Shown here: piece by piece, positions 26,857-35,964 of the stretch | How the letters are laid out: every line of letters starts with the position of its first letter | Position numbering within the stretch: position 1 is the first letter of the stretch | Origin: JALHOQ01 sp038144835 | Lineage (GTDB): Bacteria > Bdellovibrionota > Bdellovibrionia > Bdellovibrionales > UBA1609 | Length of the DNA stretch: 64,000 nt | Assembly: GCA_038144835.1 (NCBI GenBank) | Contig: JAYQON010000003.1 | Span: 1-64,000 of the forward strand | Direction of reading: 5' to 3' | Program-made: the position numbers and the translations under genes | The notes under the pieces: model-generated | Database searches by the model: none | What the model saw: only the letters and a program-made list of their open reading frames with translations | What the model was told of the DNA's origin: nothing

Positions 26857-27372
26857 TTGAGTGAAATCATCTTAGGTTTGGATCCGGGCAGCCGTCGGGC
26901 CGGATTTGGTTTGATTCGCGTGCGGGCTGAGCGTCTGGAGCACCTTGATCATGGTATTATTCGTTTAAATGAAAAGCTGAGTCTGGCTGAGCGTTTAAAG
27001 CGCTTACAGGAAGAGTTACACAAAATATATTGTCAATTTCCGGTCACCACAACTGTGGTGGAAAAGATATTTTTTGGTAAGAATGCCGACTCAGCCTTTA
27101 AATTGGGCCATGCTCGCGGCGTTTGTTTGCTCGTCTCAGCGCAACACGGTGTACAACTCGAAGAATATGCGGCCCGCTATGTTAAAAAATGTGTGACAGG
27201 TTCGGGGGCAGCGTCCAAAGATCATGTGCAACTTGTGCTCATGAATTTACTGGGTTTGCGTGGAGGGCCTTTGGCTTTTGATGCTTCAGATGCATTGGCT
27301 TTAGCGGTGACCCATGCCCGCGTAAAAGACGCGAAGGCTCTAGTTAGAAAGGTTTTGGAAGAAAACGTATGA
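26857..27372 (+). CDS. ruvC: Crossover junction endodeoxyribonuclease RuvC
   Basis: Holliday-junction resolvase, cuts the four-way junction after RuvAB branch migration. TTG at 26857 is preferred: a G-run lies five bases before it and the protein then begins LSEIILGLDPGSRRAG at the usual family position and length (171 aa); the frame is open to 26794, which would overlap the divergent TPR gene. Catalytic acidic residues are visible in GLDPGS, VVEKIFFGKNADSA and FDASDALALAVTHA. Overlaps ruvA by four bases (ATGA), giving the compact ruvC-ruvA-ruvB operon. Confidence 0.95.
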   Translation: MSEIILGLDPGSRRAGFGLIRVRAERLEHLDHGIIRLNEKLSLAERLKRLQEELHKIYCQFPVTTTVVEKIFFGKNADSAFKLGHARGVCLLVSAQHGVQLEEYAARYVKKCVTGSGAASKDHVQLVLMNLLGLRGGPLAFDASDALALAVTHARVKDAKALVRKVLEENV

Positions 27373-27938
27373 TTAGTTATTTGCAAGGCCGCCCGCTGAG
27401 GTTTGGCGCTGATCACATGATATTGCTTGTTCAGGGGGTGGGCTATGAATTGCATTGCTCCACGCAAACTCTGCAAGACCTTGAGGGTAAAGCCTTTGTA
27501 GAGTCTTGGGTTTACACGCATGTGCGCGAAGATGCTTTGCAGCTGTTTGGTTTTTCTACTGAGTTTGAAAAGACTTTGTTCCTTTTGCTGTTGAAGGTGA
27601 ATGGGGTGGGACCAAAATCGGCGCAGGCCATACTTTCGGGTGCGTCCGCCAGCCAGATTTCACAGTGGATTGAGGAGGCCAACACCGCCGCTTTGTCAAA
27701 GCTTCCAAAAATTGGCAAAAAGACGGCTGAGCAGATCATTCTGACTTTACAGGGTAAGTTGGTGCGCGTGGGTGAGACCTCGCTGGGGCAAAAGTTTGTG
27801 GCTCGAGCACAAATTGTATCCGCTTTGGTTAATCTGGGTTTTCGCATGACTGATGTCGAAAAAGTCGTTGATCAAATGGCGCCCGACACCGACCTCGAAG
27901 CGGGTTTGCGTCAGGGACTCTCGGCACTGACTTCGTAA
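27369..27938 (+). CDS. ruvA: Holliday junction branch migration protein RuvA
   Basis: Tetrameric junction-binding subunit that loads the RuvB motor. 189 aa, slightly shorter than E. coli RuvA. The N-terminal OB-fold (MISYLQGRPLRFGADHMILLVQGVGYELH) and the two helix-hairpin-helix motifs (LLLKVNGVGPKSAQAIL and LSKLPKIGKKTAEQIILTL) that grip DNA are clear; the C-terminal three-helix domain that contacts RuvB follows a short linker (FVARAQIVSALVNLGF). Starts by ATGA overlap with ruvC and is 12 bp ahead of ruvB. Confidence 0.97.
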   Translation: MISYLQGRPLRFGADHMILLVQGVGYELHCSTQTLQDLEGKAFVESWVYTHVREDALQLFGFSTEFEKTLFLLLLKVNGVGPKSAQAILSGASASQISQWIEEANTAALSKLPKIGKKTAEQIILTLQGKLVRVGETSLGQKFVARAQIVSALVNLGFRMTDVEKVVDQMAPDTDLEAGLRQGLSALTS

Positions 27939-27950
27939 GAGAGGTTCACT

Positions 27951-28955
27951 ATGGAAGAACTTGAACGTTATATCGATGGTGACAAACAGGCTGCCGAAGC
28001 GGCTCTTGATGTCGATTTGCGTCCCCAATCTTTCGCCGATTTTCCAGGACAGGATAAAGTTAAAGAAAAACTTAAAGTGTTCACAAAGGCCGCGCAAAAA
28101 CGTGAAGAACCCATGGATCACACGCTGTTGTGTGGTCCTCCGGGGTTAGGCAAAACCACCCTGGCCCATATTATTGCAAATACGATGGGGGCAGACTTCA
28201 AGTCCACTTCCGGACCAGCTTTGCATCGCAAAGGTGATCTAGCAGCGATTCTTACTTCACTGAAGCCGGGCTCTGTGTTTTTTATCGATGAAATTCACCG
28301 TTTAAACCGAGACGTGGAAGAGTACCTGTACTCCGCTATGGAGGATTTTTATATCGATATTGTGACTGGCGAAGGGCTTGGAGCTCGCAGTATGCGATTT
28401 CAATTGAGCCCATTCACGTTGATTGGTGCCACGACTCGCGCGGGCCTACTAAAAGCGCCGTTTCGCGATCGTTTTGGTATTGTCGAACGGTTGAGTTTTT
28501 ACGATAAGGAAGCTCTAGTTACGATTTTGCAGCGATCTGCTTCTTTGCTGTCGATCGAGCTGCCTAGCGAGGGAGCGCGCCAGATTGCCCGTCGCAGCCG
28601 AGGCACTCCCCGGGTGGCCAATCGTTTGTTAAAGCGAGTTCGGGACTATGCGGATGTTCATGGCGACGGCACAGTCAATGCGGAGATGGCCGAATATGCT
28701 TTGAATCAGTTAGAAGTCGATCAATTAGGGCTTGATCCCATGGATCGCCGCATTTTGCTGCTGATTCATGAAAAGTTCTCGGGTGGACCAGTCGGGATCG
28801 AAACTTTATCCGCAGCTCTCAGTGAGGAAGTTGATACTCTCGAGGAAGTTTACGAGCCTTTTTTGCTGCAGGAGGGGCTGCTACAGAAAACTCCTCGCGG
28901 ACGAGTGATCACAGATTCTTGTCGCGCTCACCTGAAAGCCTCAGAAGAAGTTTAG
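27951..28955 (+). CDS. ruvB: Holliday junction branch migration ATPase RuvB
   Basis: AAA+ hexameric motor driving branch migration. N-terminal DVDLRPQSFADFPGQ, Walker A GPPGLGKTTLAH near residue 62, Walker B FFIDEIHRLN, sensor 1 GATTRAGLL, arginine finger region APFRDRFGI and the C-terminal winged helix (GGPVGIETLSAAL, LQKTPRGRVIT) are all present at full length (334 aa). AGAGAGG precedes the ATG. The stop overlaps that of the convergent small lipoprotein gene by four bases. Confidence 0.98.
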   Translation: MEELERYIDGDKQAAEAALDVDLRPQSFADFPGQDKVKEKLKVFTKAAQKREEPMDHTLLCGPPGLGKTTLAHIIANTMGADFKSTSGPALHRKGDLAAILTSLKPGSVFFIDEIHRLNRDVEEYLYSAMEDFYIDIVTGEGLGARSMRFQLSPFTLIGATTRAGLLKAPFRDRFGIVERLSFYDKEALVTILQRSASLLSIELPSEGARQIARRSRGTPRVANRLLKRVRDYADVHGDGTVNAEMAEYALNQLEVDQLGLDPMDRRILLLIHEKFSGGPVGIETLSAALSEEVDTLEEVYEPFLLQEGLLQKTPRGRVITDSCRAHLKASEEV

Positions 28956-29230
28956 TCGTGCGGGCCTGTGCACTCATATGAAGTCTTTGAGTAATAATCT
29001 CGGTCACTGTCGAGTGAGCATCGTTTAAAGAAGAACTGTTGCGGATTCCAGTCGCTTCGGTCGGGCATGGATTTGTTAAAAGTCATACCATCGGGGGCGT
29101 AGGCTTTGGGGTGCGGTTGTGAGTCTTTATCTAAATCTGGCATGAGATAAGTCTTTTGGGTGGACGGAATTGCGCAGCCAATAGAAGTTGATATCAGATT
29201 GGCAAGTAACAGATTTCGCAAGCACGTCAC
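28952..29230 (-). CDS. Small putative lipoprotein
   Basis: GTG 29230 is chosen because AGAGG lies about ten bases upstream and it gives a compact signal (MTCLRNLLLANLISTSIGC) with a lipobox SIG-C; an ATG at 29290 in the same frame would add 20 polar residues. The mature part (~74 aa) is polar, Asp/Ser/Pro-rich (DLDKDSQPHPKAYAPDG) and has two cysteines near the end (KRCSLDSD, YECTG). No family recognised. It ends four bases inside ruvB, convergently. Confidence 0.5.
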   Translation of the reverse strand: MTCLRNLLLANLISTSIGCAIPSTQKTYLMPDLDKDSQPHPKAYAPDGMTFNKSMPDRSDWNPQQFFFKRCSLDSDRDYYSKTSYECTGPHD

Positions 29231-29369
29231 CGCAAATTTGCCTCTGCTCACTCGCCCATTTACAGATAGAAAATTTGAGCCCAAAGCCATGGATCAAAGA
29301 CTACCAGCATTGTCGAGTTATGACGAGAGTGGACATGTGTGACCAGACTAAGGGCAGAACTCAAGTTGC

Positions 29370-30170
29370 TTAAAACCCTTTGTCATACAGAGAAATCAGC
29401 TGCTCAAAGAACACAGATGTGGGGATAGCAATATTAGCCGTTTTCTCGGAAAATCCAACTCCTGTCGGAAAAGGTTTGCCGCCATTATTGAATGAACCCA
29501 CATTAATGCTCACGATACGAGCATTGTCTATGGAAAGATCTTGTTCTGGATTGAGCTTGGCTACCATTGGAGCTCCCGATGAACCAGGGCTCGTATGGCA
29601 ATTGTGGGTGAGTACGTGACTGAAGGTTTCAAAGAAAAAACAAGGCAACTGACGAGTTAAGGCCTGGCTCTTTAAAATGTCTTCCATATAGCCAAAGAGG
29701 TGTAAAACCCAGCTGGTCCGTTTTGCAAATAGATCCGTTGCTTCGGTCTGCAGCACCTGTAGCCATCCCACACGTTCTCCCAGGTTTTGGTCAAGAGCTA
29801 GCAGAGCCCAGTCATTGGGAACGTCGCCATGTTTTTGAGTGCCTACAAAAAAGCGCAGCACCCGGGCCACACGGTCAGATTCTCCATCTCGATAGCCGGG
29901 CCGAAAAATGTAATCCCCAAGCAAAACCTCATCTTGGAAGGGGTGCAAAACGCAGTGAGCGGCAGTCAAAATGAGGCTGCGACTGACTAGAGTTGCCGTA
30001 CAGGCTTTACCAGTGGGCGTATGCAGTTTGCCAATGGGTTTTAAGAGGAGCGTCTCTTCGTGATTATCGACGACGACGCGTGTGTCACCGTTGAAAACAT
30101 TGGCGGAGGCAAAGCTTGGGAAAGCCAGGCCTTGAGAAAAAAGAACCCAGAAAATTAAATTTAGATGCAT
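29370..30170 (-). CDS. Secreted trypsin/V8-like serine protease
   Basis: Signal peptide MHLNLIFWVLFSQGLAFPSFASA. The triad is present: His in LILTAAHCVLH, Asp in PNDWALLALDQ, Ser in TSPGSSGAPMV. The early TPTGKACTATLVSRSLILTAAHC with a free cysteine pair resembles bacterial glutamyl-endopeptidase-like S1 enzymes. 266 aa, no extra domain. It is the second S1 protease within 15 kb; the two differ in length and in sequence around the triad, so this is not a recent duplication. Upstream of the start the sequence is very AT-rich and could hold promoters for both this gene and the divergent 867-aa protein gene. Confidence 0.88.
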   Translation of the reverse strand: MHLNLIFWVLFSQGLAFPSFASANVFNGDTRVVVDNHEETLLLKPIGKLHTPTGKACTATLVSRSLILTAAHCVLHPFQDEVLLGDYIFRPGYRDGESDRVARVLRFFVGTQKHGDVPNDWALLALDQNLGERVGWLQVLQTEATDLFAKRTSWVLHLFGYMEDILKSQALTRQLPCFFFETFSHVLTHNCHTSPGSSGAPMVAKLNPEQDLSIDNARIVSINVGSFNNGGKPFPTGVGFSEKTANIAIPTSVFFEQLISLYDKGF

Positions 30171-30330
30171 AAAAAATGTTTATTTTAAGTCACAAAATAA
30201 GTCGAAGATTTTTTGCCAAATTATGTCACCAGGTGAATCCTTTTCATTATTGTTTTGTTTGTGAGCAATTTGTCGGCAAAGCAGAGAGGTCTTGTGCTTG
30301 CAATGAACAACGTTGGGTGAAAGGAGCTCA

Positions 30331-32934
30331 ATGCAAAATGGGCGTTTTTTAAGTCTTCTGTTGAGTTTTTGGTTGGCCGGGCCTGGAGTCCTGTTTGCTG
30401 AAGAGAAGACTTCCTCTACAAAAAATGAGGCTCAGGCGAATCTTGCTGCCGAGGTCAATTCTCTTGAACGCATCGAGGTTATGGGGCGTCCGGAAGTTGT
30501 GGGACAAATCCCGTCCTGTCAATTTTGTTGGCTCAAGGATTCGTTGATCACGGGTGAGGGGTATATGTGTGCAGCCAGAGAGCCCATTTATCAGCGCCTC
30601 TGGGGTTCAGGCAATTATGCCTCTTGTGAACAGCAGTATGTCGATAGGATTCGAGCAAGTATTTTTGAAGAACTCGATAATCCAGAAATCGCTTCATTCT
30701 TCACCGATGCCAGCTTGCGGACTCAATTTGCACAACGGTTGCAGGAGCGCTTGCTGAAGCAGGCCTTTCAAGCGGGGATAAGCCCCAACAGTTTAAAAAA
30801 AGCGCTCTCTATTGGTGCGGACGAGAGCATCCGTTTCATGCTGACGACCGTCCTGAGCCAGCAGAAAATCGCGCCAGCTAAAGAGCGTGCGAACTTATGG
30901 GTAAAAAAGATTCGTGAGCCCTTGCTGCGTTGTTTAAGAAAGGCGCCAACTGTTTCTCAAGCGCAGACATGTATTCAGGAAGAGCGTGAAAATTTGCGCG
31001 CTAATATTGCGATGGCTGTGGTTTACGAGTTGCTGCGAGGAGAGCTTCCGCTTGATCTTGTTCGTAAGCACTTAGAGCATTACAAAATGTGTGCGCTTGA
31101 GCGTAAAAGTGGCACGATAGATTGTGGTTATAAATCTGCGCGTGCAGCCATCGCCGAACATGCAATGAGCGAGTTTGAAAAAACCGAATTGCGCTTGACA
31201 GGCGTTCAGAGTTTTCCCATAGCAAAATCTTTGAAGGCGAATTTTGAGGCGTGTCTAAGCCAGGCTTTCTCTCGTAACTCCTTTAGAGATTGTGTAGCCA
31301 ATCAGTTGACGATTCCAGGTGGTCGACAGCTCACGGAATGGTCTTTGATGCGCAGTCCACGTTTGGTCGAGGCCGCTGGACATAGGCTGCAGCAGATCAG
31401 CGCTATGGCTGGTTCCGAGTTTGTGACTTGTGTTGAGGGGCAAAAGCAAACTTTTTATTCAGGAGCCCGCGATCCCATTGATTTTTCTATTTGTGAGACC
31501 ATGGTCGCTCGGCGAGTCGTTATTGATTTAGTAGAATCTGAGCTTAATCAACTTGTTCTGGTTTTGAATTCTGAAGAGAGTGCCAGAAGGCTGCGCGACA
31601 GTTTGGTGAATGGATTCAAAACTCGAGTCCATCAACTCAAAAATCGTCAATCAATAGAAAACGAAGTCGAACATTTTCGGCGATCCACAATCAAAGAGTT
31701 CGCTCCTCGTATCGTAGGTAAGCTCATGGAGGAGAACGGAATTGTCAGCGTCAGCGCGCGACAAAAAGTTTTAGGTATAGATCGAGAGTTAGAAAAATGC
31801 CTACGCAAGCAATCTACTAACATTGATTTGTGTGCTCGAGATCATGCGCTCGCTGTTGCTGCTTTCTTAGGGCCATTGAAGTTGAAATATGACCTGGGTG
31901 AACAGTTGGGTTCGGCCCGAATGCGCCAGAAACGTCAGGAGATCGACGCCCTTGTGTCGGCTTACTTAAGCGGACTTAGGTCAGTACCGGCAGGGCGCGC
32001 GATGCGTTCGGCTTTGCGCGATGTGATTGAAAAAATGAAGACCAGTGCCCAGGATTTAATTTTTGCCGAGGTCACCAGGCTGTTGATGCCGACTCAAGCA
32101 GCAAGCCGGTCACAAGATCTGCAAAAATTGGTTTACGATTTTCGTCATTTTATGCCGCTCATACGGACTCAAGATCCTGTTGATGATCAGTGGCGTATTC
32201 CTCGCGTTGGAGGAGTGGACCGGTTGAGTGCTCTAATTGAGGGACTTTACGTTTACGACGCTAAGACTGCATTGGATATGACTGGTCAGGTGGCGCGAGT
32301 TGCGACCTCTTTGCCAGTGCAGTCGTCAGACTCTCAAAAACGTGATGCCATCGTCACGGCCATGCAATCCTCAGGACTGATTGAGCAGATCATAAAGTCC
32401 TCGGCTCGACTTGAAGTTGAGCAGGCTCTTCGGAGTGCCCGACCTGAGCATAAACCCGCGGCCAGGGACTTATCTCGTCTTTTGCGTCACCAGGTTTTTG
32501 CTAATGCTTTGGACGCTAAGATGCGTTCGGCTATCGCGTCGAGTATTGCGGGAGAGATTCGGAGTAAAGGGTTAACTACTTCTGAAATTCTCAAGGTAAG
32601 ATATTCTATTGCTCTGGCTTTGGTAAAATCAGAATCTTTCGGGACCGCTTATGCGGTCGGTGTAATTCAAAACCGTCTGAATCAGCAGCCCGCAGCAGCT
32701 AAAGTGCTGGGCTCTATGTTTCTAGGGATGCAGACTTACGACTTTAAGATGGTGCAAAATACTCGTTTAGGACGTCAAGCGGTCGATTATTTCAAAAATC
32801 AGATTTTGCTGCCTGTGTTTTTGGCGCGATTGAAGGGGCGAGCGCCTCCCCAGCTGGAGGCGAAGATTGGGGTGTTAGAGGGGCTGGTGAAGCAGGCCTT
32901 GGCGCAAAATCTCTCGCAACGGCGTCGCTCGTAG
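30331..32934 (+). CDS. Large exported helical protein of unknown function
   Basis: ATG 30331 has AAGGAG five bases upstream and yields a good signal peptide (MQNGRFLSLLLSFWLAGPGVLFA). The mature ~845 residues are strongly helical and basic, with cysteines spaced in patterns that recur (CLRKAPTVSQAQTC; CLSQAFSRNSFRDC; CLRKQSTNIDLC), each resembling C-x3-5-(A/S/R)-x-x-x-x-x-C, which hints at a repeated helical-hairpin unit held by disulfides. No catalytic motif or known domain is seen. It could be a periplasmic scaffold. It stands alone: convergent neighbours are absent and lpxC starts 244 bp later on the same strand. Confidence 0.75.
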   Translation: MQNGRFLSLLLSFWLAGPGVLFAEEKTSSTKNEAQANLAAEVNSLERIEVMGRPEVVGQIPSCQFCWLKDSLITGEGYMCAAREPIYQRLWGSGNYASCEQQYVDRIRASIFEELDNPEIASFFTDASLRTQFAQRLQERLLKQAFQAGISPNSLKKALSIGADESIRFMLTTVLSQQKIAPAKERANLWVKKIREPLLRCLRKAPTVSQAQTCIQEERENLRANIAMAVVYELLRGELPLDLVRKHLEHYKMCALERKSGTIDCGYKSARAAIAEHAMSEFEKTELRLTGVQSFPIAKSLKANFEACLSQAFSRNSFRDCVANQLTIPGGRQLTEWSLMRSPRLVEAAGHRLQQISAMAGSEFVTCVEGQKQTFYSGARDPIDFSICETMVARRVVIDLVESELNQLVLVLNSEESARRLRDSLVNGFKTRVHQLKNRQSIENEVEHFRRSTIKEFAPRIVGKLMEENGIVSVSARQKVLGIDRELEKCLRKQSTNIDLCARDHALAVAAFLGPLKLKYDLGEQLGSARMRQKRQEIDALVSAYLSGLRSVPAGRAMRSALRDVIEKMKTSAQDLIFAEVTRLLMPTQAASRSQDLQKLVYDFRHFMPLIRTQDPVDDQWRIPRVGGVDRLSALIEGLYVYDAKTALDMTGQVARVATSLPVQSSDSQKRDAIVTAMQSSGLIEQIIKSSARLEVEQALRSARPEHKPAARDLSRLLRHQVFANALDAKMRSAIASSIAGEIRSKGLTTSEILKVRYSIALALVKSESFGTAYAVGVIQNRLNQQPAAAKVLGSMFLGMQTYDFKMVQNTRLGRQAVDYFKNQILLPVFLARLKGRAPPQLEAKIGVLEGLVKQALAQNLSQRRRS

Positions 32935-33178
32935 GTTCCGCAAAGATTTGCTTAGTCAGTTTTCAAGACGGGTCGACAATGACAAACTCCCCCGTTTTGA
33001 TGACGTAAAGATTATTCTGGTTAGAGGTTTTCTGAACACACTCTGTGACCTAAAAACAATACTTTCCCAAACCACAGGCAATGGTCTAGAGTGAGGAAAA
33101 ACAAGTACTTAAAAAAAAACCCTGGACTAATGCTTGTGCTCTCTGGATACGGCACGAGCCTTGAAGTTGAGAGAAAGA

Positions 33179-34072
33179 ATGTTTTTACAAAGAACTATCC
33201 GTGAAAGAGTTTCCGTACAAGGGATTGGGTTGCATACGGGTAAGCCGGCGCGTTTAACCTTTTGTCCAGCCCCGGAAGGCACCGGAATTTATTTTGTTCG
33301 CAAAGATCTACCTGGCAACCCTGCGATCGCCACTATGGCGGAGAGAGTCACGGCCACCACAATGGCGACCACCCTCGGAGGCGAGGCCTTTTCGGTATCC
33401 ACGGTGGAGCACTGTTTGTCGACGTTGGCAGCTCTGCGCATCGACAATCTTTTTATAGAGTTGGATGGCCCAGAAATTCCTATTGTTGATGGCAGCGCAG
33501 CACCCTTTCTTGAAGCTATTCTTGCCGCAGGATTAGCCGATCAAAATCAGCCGCGAAAGTACGCCTACATCACGCAGCCTATTTTTCAGGGTGATCAAGA
33601 TAAGCATGCTTACGTGGTTCCCTATAATGGCTTGCGTATCAGTGCGACTATCGAATTCTCGCACCCCAAAATCGGTCATCAAAGCTTGTCATTGGATATA
33701 ACTGAGTCCTCGTTTGCCCGGGAAGTTGCGCGTGCCCGTACGTTCGGTTTTTTGAAGGATGTAGAGGCTTTACACTCTAAAGGCTTGGCCCTTGGTGGCA
33801 GCTTGGACAATGCTGTCGTGTTGGATCATTCGGATATTCTGAATAAAGAGGGGCTGCGTTGGGATAACGAATTTGTCAGGCACAAAATCCTGGATGCATT
33901 GGGTGATCTGGTCACTTTGGGAATGCCTTTGATGGGCCATGTCGTCCTTCATCGTGCGGGACATGATTTAATGAATCGCTTGGCGCGTAAAATCTTGGAA
34001 TCGCCAGATCGTTATCGACACATCGAGCTGGGAACTGAACTTCCAGAGACTTACTTAGAATCGCTATATTGA
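33179..34072 (+). CDS. lpxC: UDP-3-O-acyl-N-acetylglucosamine deacetylase
   Basis: Zinc enzyme catalysing the committed step of lipid A synthesis. The frame is open from 33134, but ATG 33179 gives MFLQRTIRERVSVQGIGLHTGK, the family N-terminus, and 297 aa. Metal ligands and catalytic residues are visible: STVEHCLSTL, FVRHKILDALGDL and the late HRAGHDLMNRL. The preceding GAGAGAAAG is only a weak ribosome binding site. No ftsZ or fts genes precede it, unlike the E. coli dcw arrangement. Presence of LpxC shows the organism makes LPS. Confidence 0.96.
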   Translation: MFLQRTIRERVSVQGIGLHTGKPARLTFCPAPEGTGIYFVRKDLPGNPAIATMAERVTATTMATTLGGEAFSVSTVEHCLSTLAALRIDNLFIELDGPEIPIVDGSAAPFLEAILAAGLADQNQPRKYAYITQPIFQGDQDKHAYVVPYNGLRISATIEFSHPKIGHQSLSLDITESSFAREVARARTFGFLKDVEALHSKGLALGGSLDNAVVLDHSDILNKEGLRWDNEFVRHKILDALGDLVTLGMPLMGHVVLHRAGHDLMNRLARKILESPDRYRHIELGTELPETYLESLY

Positions 34073-34138
34073 CGCTCCTTGCCCGCCAAGATAGGCTTGC
34101 TTACTTTTACGAATAGGCAAAGTTCAGAGGAGTGATCC

Positions 34139-35248
34139 ATGATTATTGGTGTTCCTAAAGAAATCAAAATTAGTGAAAATCGAGTCGGGCTGACTGAGGC
34201 CGGCGTAAAGCAGTTGGTCGCAGAAGGACATACTGTTTATGTTGAGCAAGATGCAGGTGTCGGTAGTGGGATTAGCAACTCTGATTTTGAGCGTGCAGGT
34301 GCGAAGATTCTACCCACAAAAAAGGATATTTACGCTAAGGCGGAGATGATCATTAAGGTCAAAGAGCCGCTACCAGATGAGTATGAGCTGATGCGCGAAG
34401 ATCAGATCTTATATACTTATTTGCACTTGGCGGCCGAACCCAAGCTGACTCGAGTGCTATGTGAGCGCAAAGTTAAAGCCGTGGCTTATGAAACCATTCA
34501 ATTAGCCGATGGGTCCTTACCTTTGCTCACTCCTATGTCTGAAGTTGCTGGCCGTATGGCGACCCAGATTGGTGCCTATTACTTGCAAAAGGATCACGGC
34601 GGAAAGGGTATCCTTCTTGGCGGTGTAACCGGAGTTGAGCGTGGTCGTGTGACGATCATTGGTGGTGGTGTCGTGGGTGTCAATGCGGCTAAGATGGCGG
34701 TAGGTCTTGGTGCACACGTCACAATTTTGGATGTTAATCGCTCTCGCTTAGAGTACTTGGATCATATCTTTCAAGGTCGAATTACGACTCTTTACTCAAA
34801 CGTACAAAATATCGAGAAGTCAGTTGCCGACTGTGATCTTTTGGTCGGTGGAGTTTTAATCACTGGTCACAAGGCTCCGACTTTGGTTTCTCGTACCATG
34901 GTTCAAACTATGGCTCCCGGCAGCGTGGTGGTTGATGTGGCTGTTGATCAAGGTGGCTGTATTGAGACTTGCCGCCCAACTAGTCATACAAATCCCACTT
35001 ATGAAGTGGATGGCGTGATCCACTACTGTGTACCTAATATGCCTGGAGTTGTAGCTCGAACCAGCACCTATGCACTGACCAGTGCAACCAGCAAGTATGG
35101 TTCAATGCTGGCTGGCTTAGGTGTTGAAGATGCCGTTGCCAAAGACCCTTGCTTGTACAAGGGGCTAAATGTTTATGGTGGTTACGTTACCTATGAACCG
35201 GTCGCAAAAGACCTTGGAATGGAATACCGGCCTTATAAACCTCAATAG
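34139..35248 (+). CDS. ald: Alanine dehydrogenase
   Basis: NAD-dependent oxidative deamination of L-alanine to pyruvate and ammonia, linking amino-acid use to central metabolism. N-terminal MIIGVPKEIKISENRVGLT, substrate-binding lysine in MIIKVKEPLPDEY, histidine in YTYLHLAAEP, and the Rossmann motif IIGGGVVGVNAAKMAVGLGA with acidic LDVN after the second strand. Full length (369 aa). GAGGAG seven bases before ATG. It ends seven bases inside the convergent metallo-beta-lactamase-domain gene. Consistent with an amino-acid-fed life style. Confidence 0.96.
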   Translation: MIIGVPKEIKISENRVGLTEAGVKQLVAEGHTVYVEQDAGVGSGISNSDFERAGAKILPTKKDIYAKAEMIIKVKEPLPDEYELMREDQILYTYLHLAAEPKLTRVLCERKVKAVAYETIQLADGSLPLLTPMSEVAGRMATQIGAYYLQKDHGGKGILLGGVTGVERGRVTIIGGGVVGVNAAKMAVGLGAHVTILDVNRSRLEYLDHIFQGRITTLYSNVQNIEKSVADCDLLVGGVLITGHKAPTLVSRTMVQTMAPGSVVVDVAVDQGGCIETCRPTSHTNPTYEVDGVIHYCVPNMPGVVARTSTYALTSATSKYGSMLAGLGVEDAVAKDPCLYKGLNVYGGYVTYEPVAKDLGMEYRPYKPQ

Positions 35249-35964
35249 TATAAGTGAATATTTCCCCAATGTTCTGTCGAGAGGAGTGGAATTTTCTGCT
35301 CCTCAAGCTTTTGTATAACTTCAGGATGAGGGTGCCCGTATCTAGACTGGCGTGCGCTGGCGATAGCCATTTTTAGGTTTGGCAACTTTAAGAGAAGACG
35401 CTTACTGGTAGAGGTGCGGCTTCCGTGATGCCCGAGTATAAGGACTCTTGTGAAAGTGGTCTTGGGAAGTTGGCTTTGCCAGATAGCTTCTTGGCCTTTG
35501 TCTGAGTCCCCGGGGATAAGAACGTCTCGCCACAGAAAAACTCGGCTTGCACTGTTGGCGCTGTGTGCTTTTGTGGGAGACCACTCTAAGAAAGGCTGAT
35601 TCATTTCGCGGCAAGAGGGTAGGCGTGCCAGCATTAACTTTTTTTTGCTGTTGGATTTTCCTGAAGGGGGACGCAGGACGCAGCTCTGGGGCAAGAAGCG
35701 ATTCAATTTTGGGCTAAAGCCAATGTGATCCCAGTCCCAATGAGAAAAACTGATACGATTTGGGAGTCTTCGGCAAGCGTTCATGATTGCCTTCCAGGGA
35801 GCATATTCACCACCCATATCAAAATGTAGGCATTCGTTGGTTTGCTTTAGAGTCACCCACTGGCCTTGTCCAACATTCCAAACAATCAGCTGTGTAGGTC
35901 CAGAGTCGTGTAAAGAGAGACTTAAGCCTATGATCAATAGGAAAACGCCAATTTGCGTCGCCAT
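35242..35964 (-). CDS. ComEC-type metallo-beta-lactamase domain protein (C-terminal half of split ComEC)
   Basis: Resembles the C-terminal nuclease-like domain of the DNA-uptake channel ComEC. It starts with a hydrophobic helix (MATQIGVFLLIIGLSLSLH), then the family strand LIVWNVGQGQWVTL (family F-DVGQGD), the metal motif SHWDWDHIG (H-x-D-x-DH with the first position Ser), VLIPGDSDKG, LILGHHGSRTST, and the end section ARQSRYGHPHPEVIQKL. These match a MBL fold with most metal ligands kept. In most bacteria this domain is fused behind the membrane channel; here it is a separate gene in the -1 frame, overlapping the channel gene by 31 bases. Confidence 0.85.
   Translation of the reverse strand: MATQIGVFLLIIGLSLSLHDSGPTQLIVWNVGQGQWVTLKQTNECLHFDMGGEYAPWKAIMNACRRLPNRISFSHWDWDHIGFSPKLNRFLPQSCVLRPPSGKSNSKKKLMLARLPSCREMNQPFLEWSPTKAHSANSASRVFLWRDVLIPGDSDKGQEAIWQSQLPKTTFTRVLILGHHGSRTSTSKRLLLKLPNLKMAIASARQSRYGHPHPEVIQKLEEQKIPLLSTEHWGNIHLYY

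Noticed and set aside
35934..35964. Programmed -1 frameshift joining the two ComEC halves
   Set aside because: No X-XXY-YYZ heptamer in frame in the overlap and no strong downstream structure seen; natural split or sequence error is simpler.
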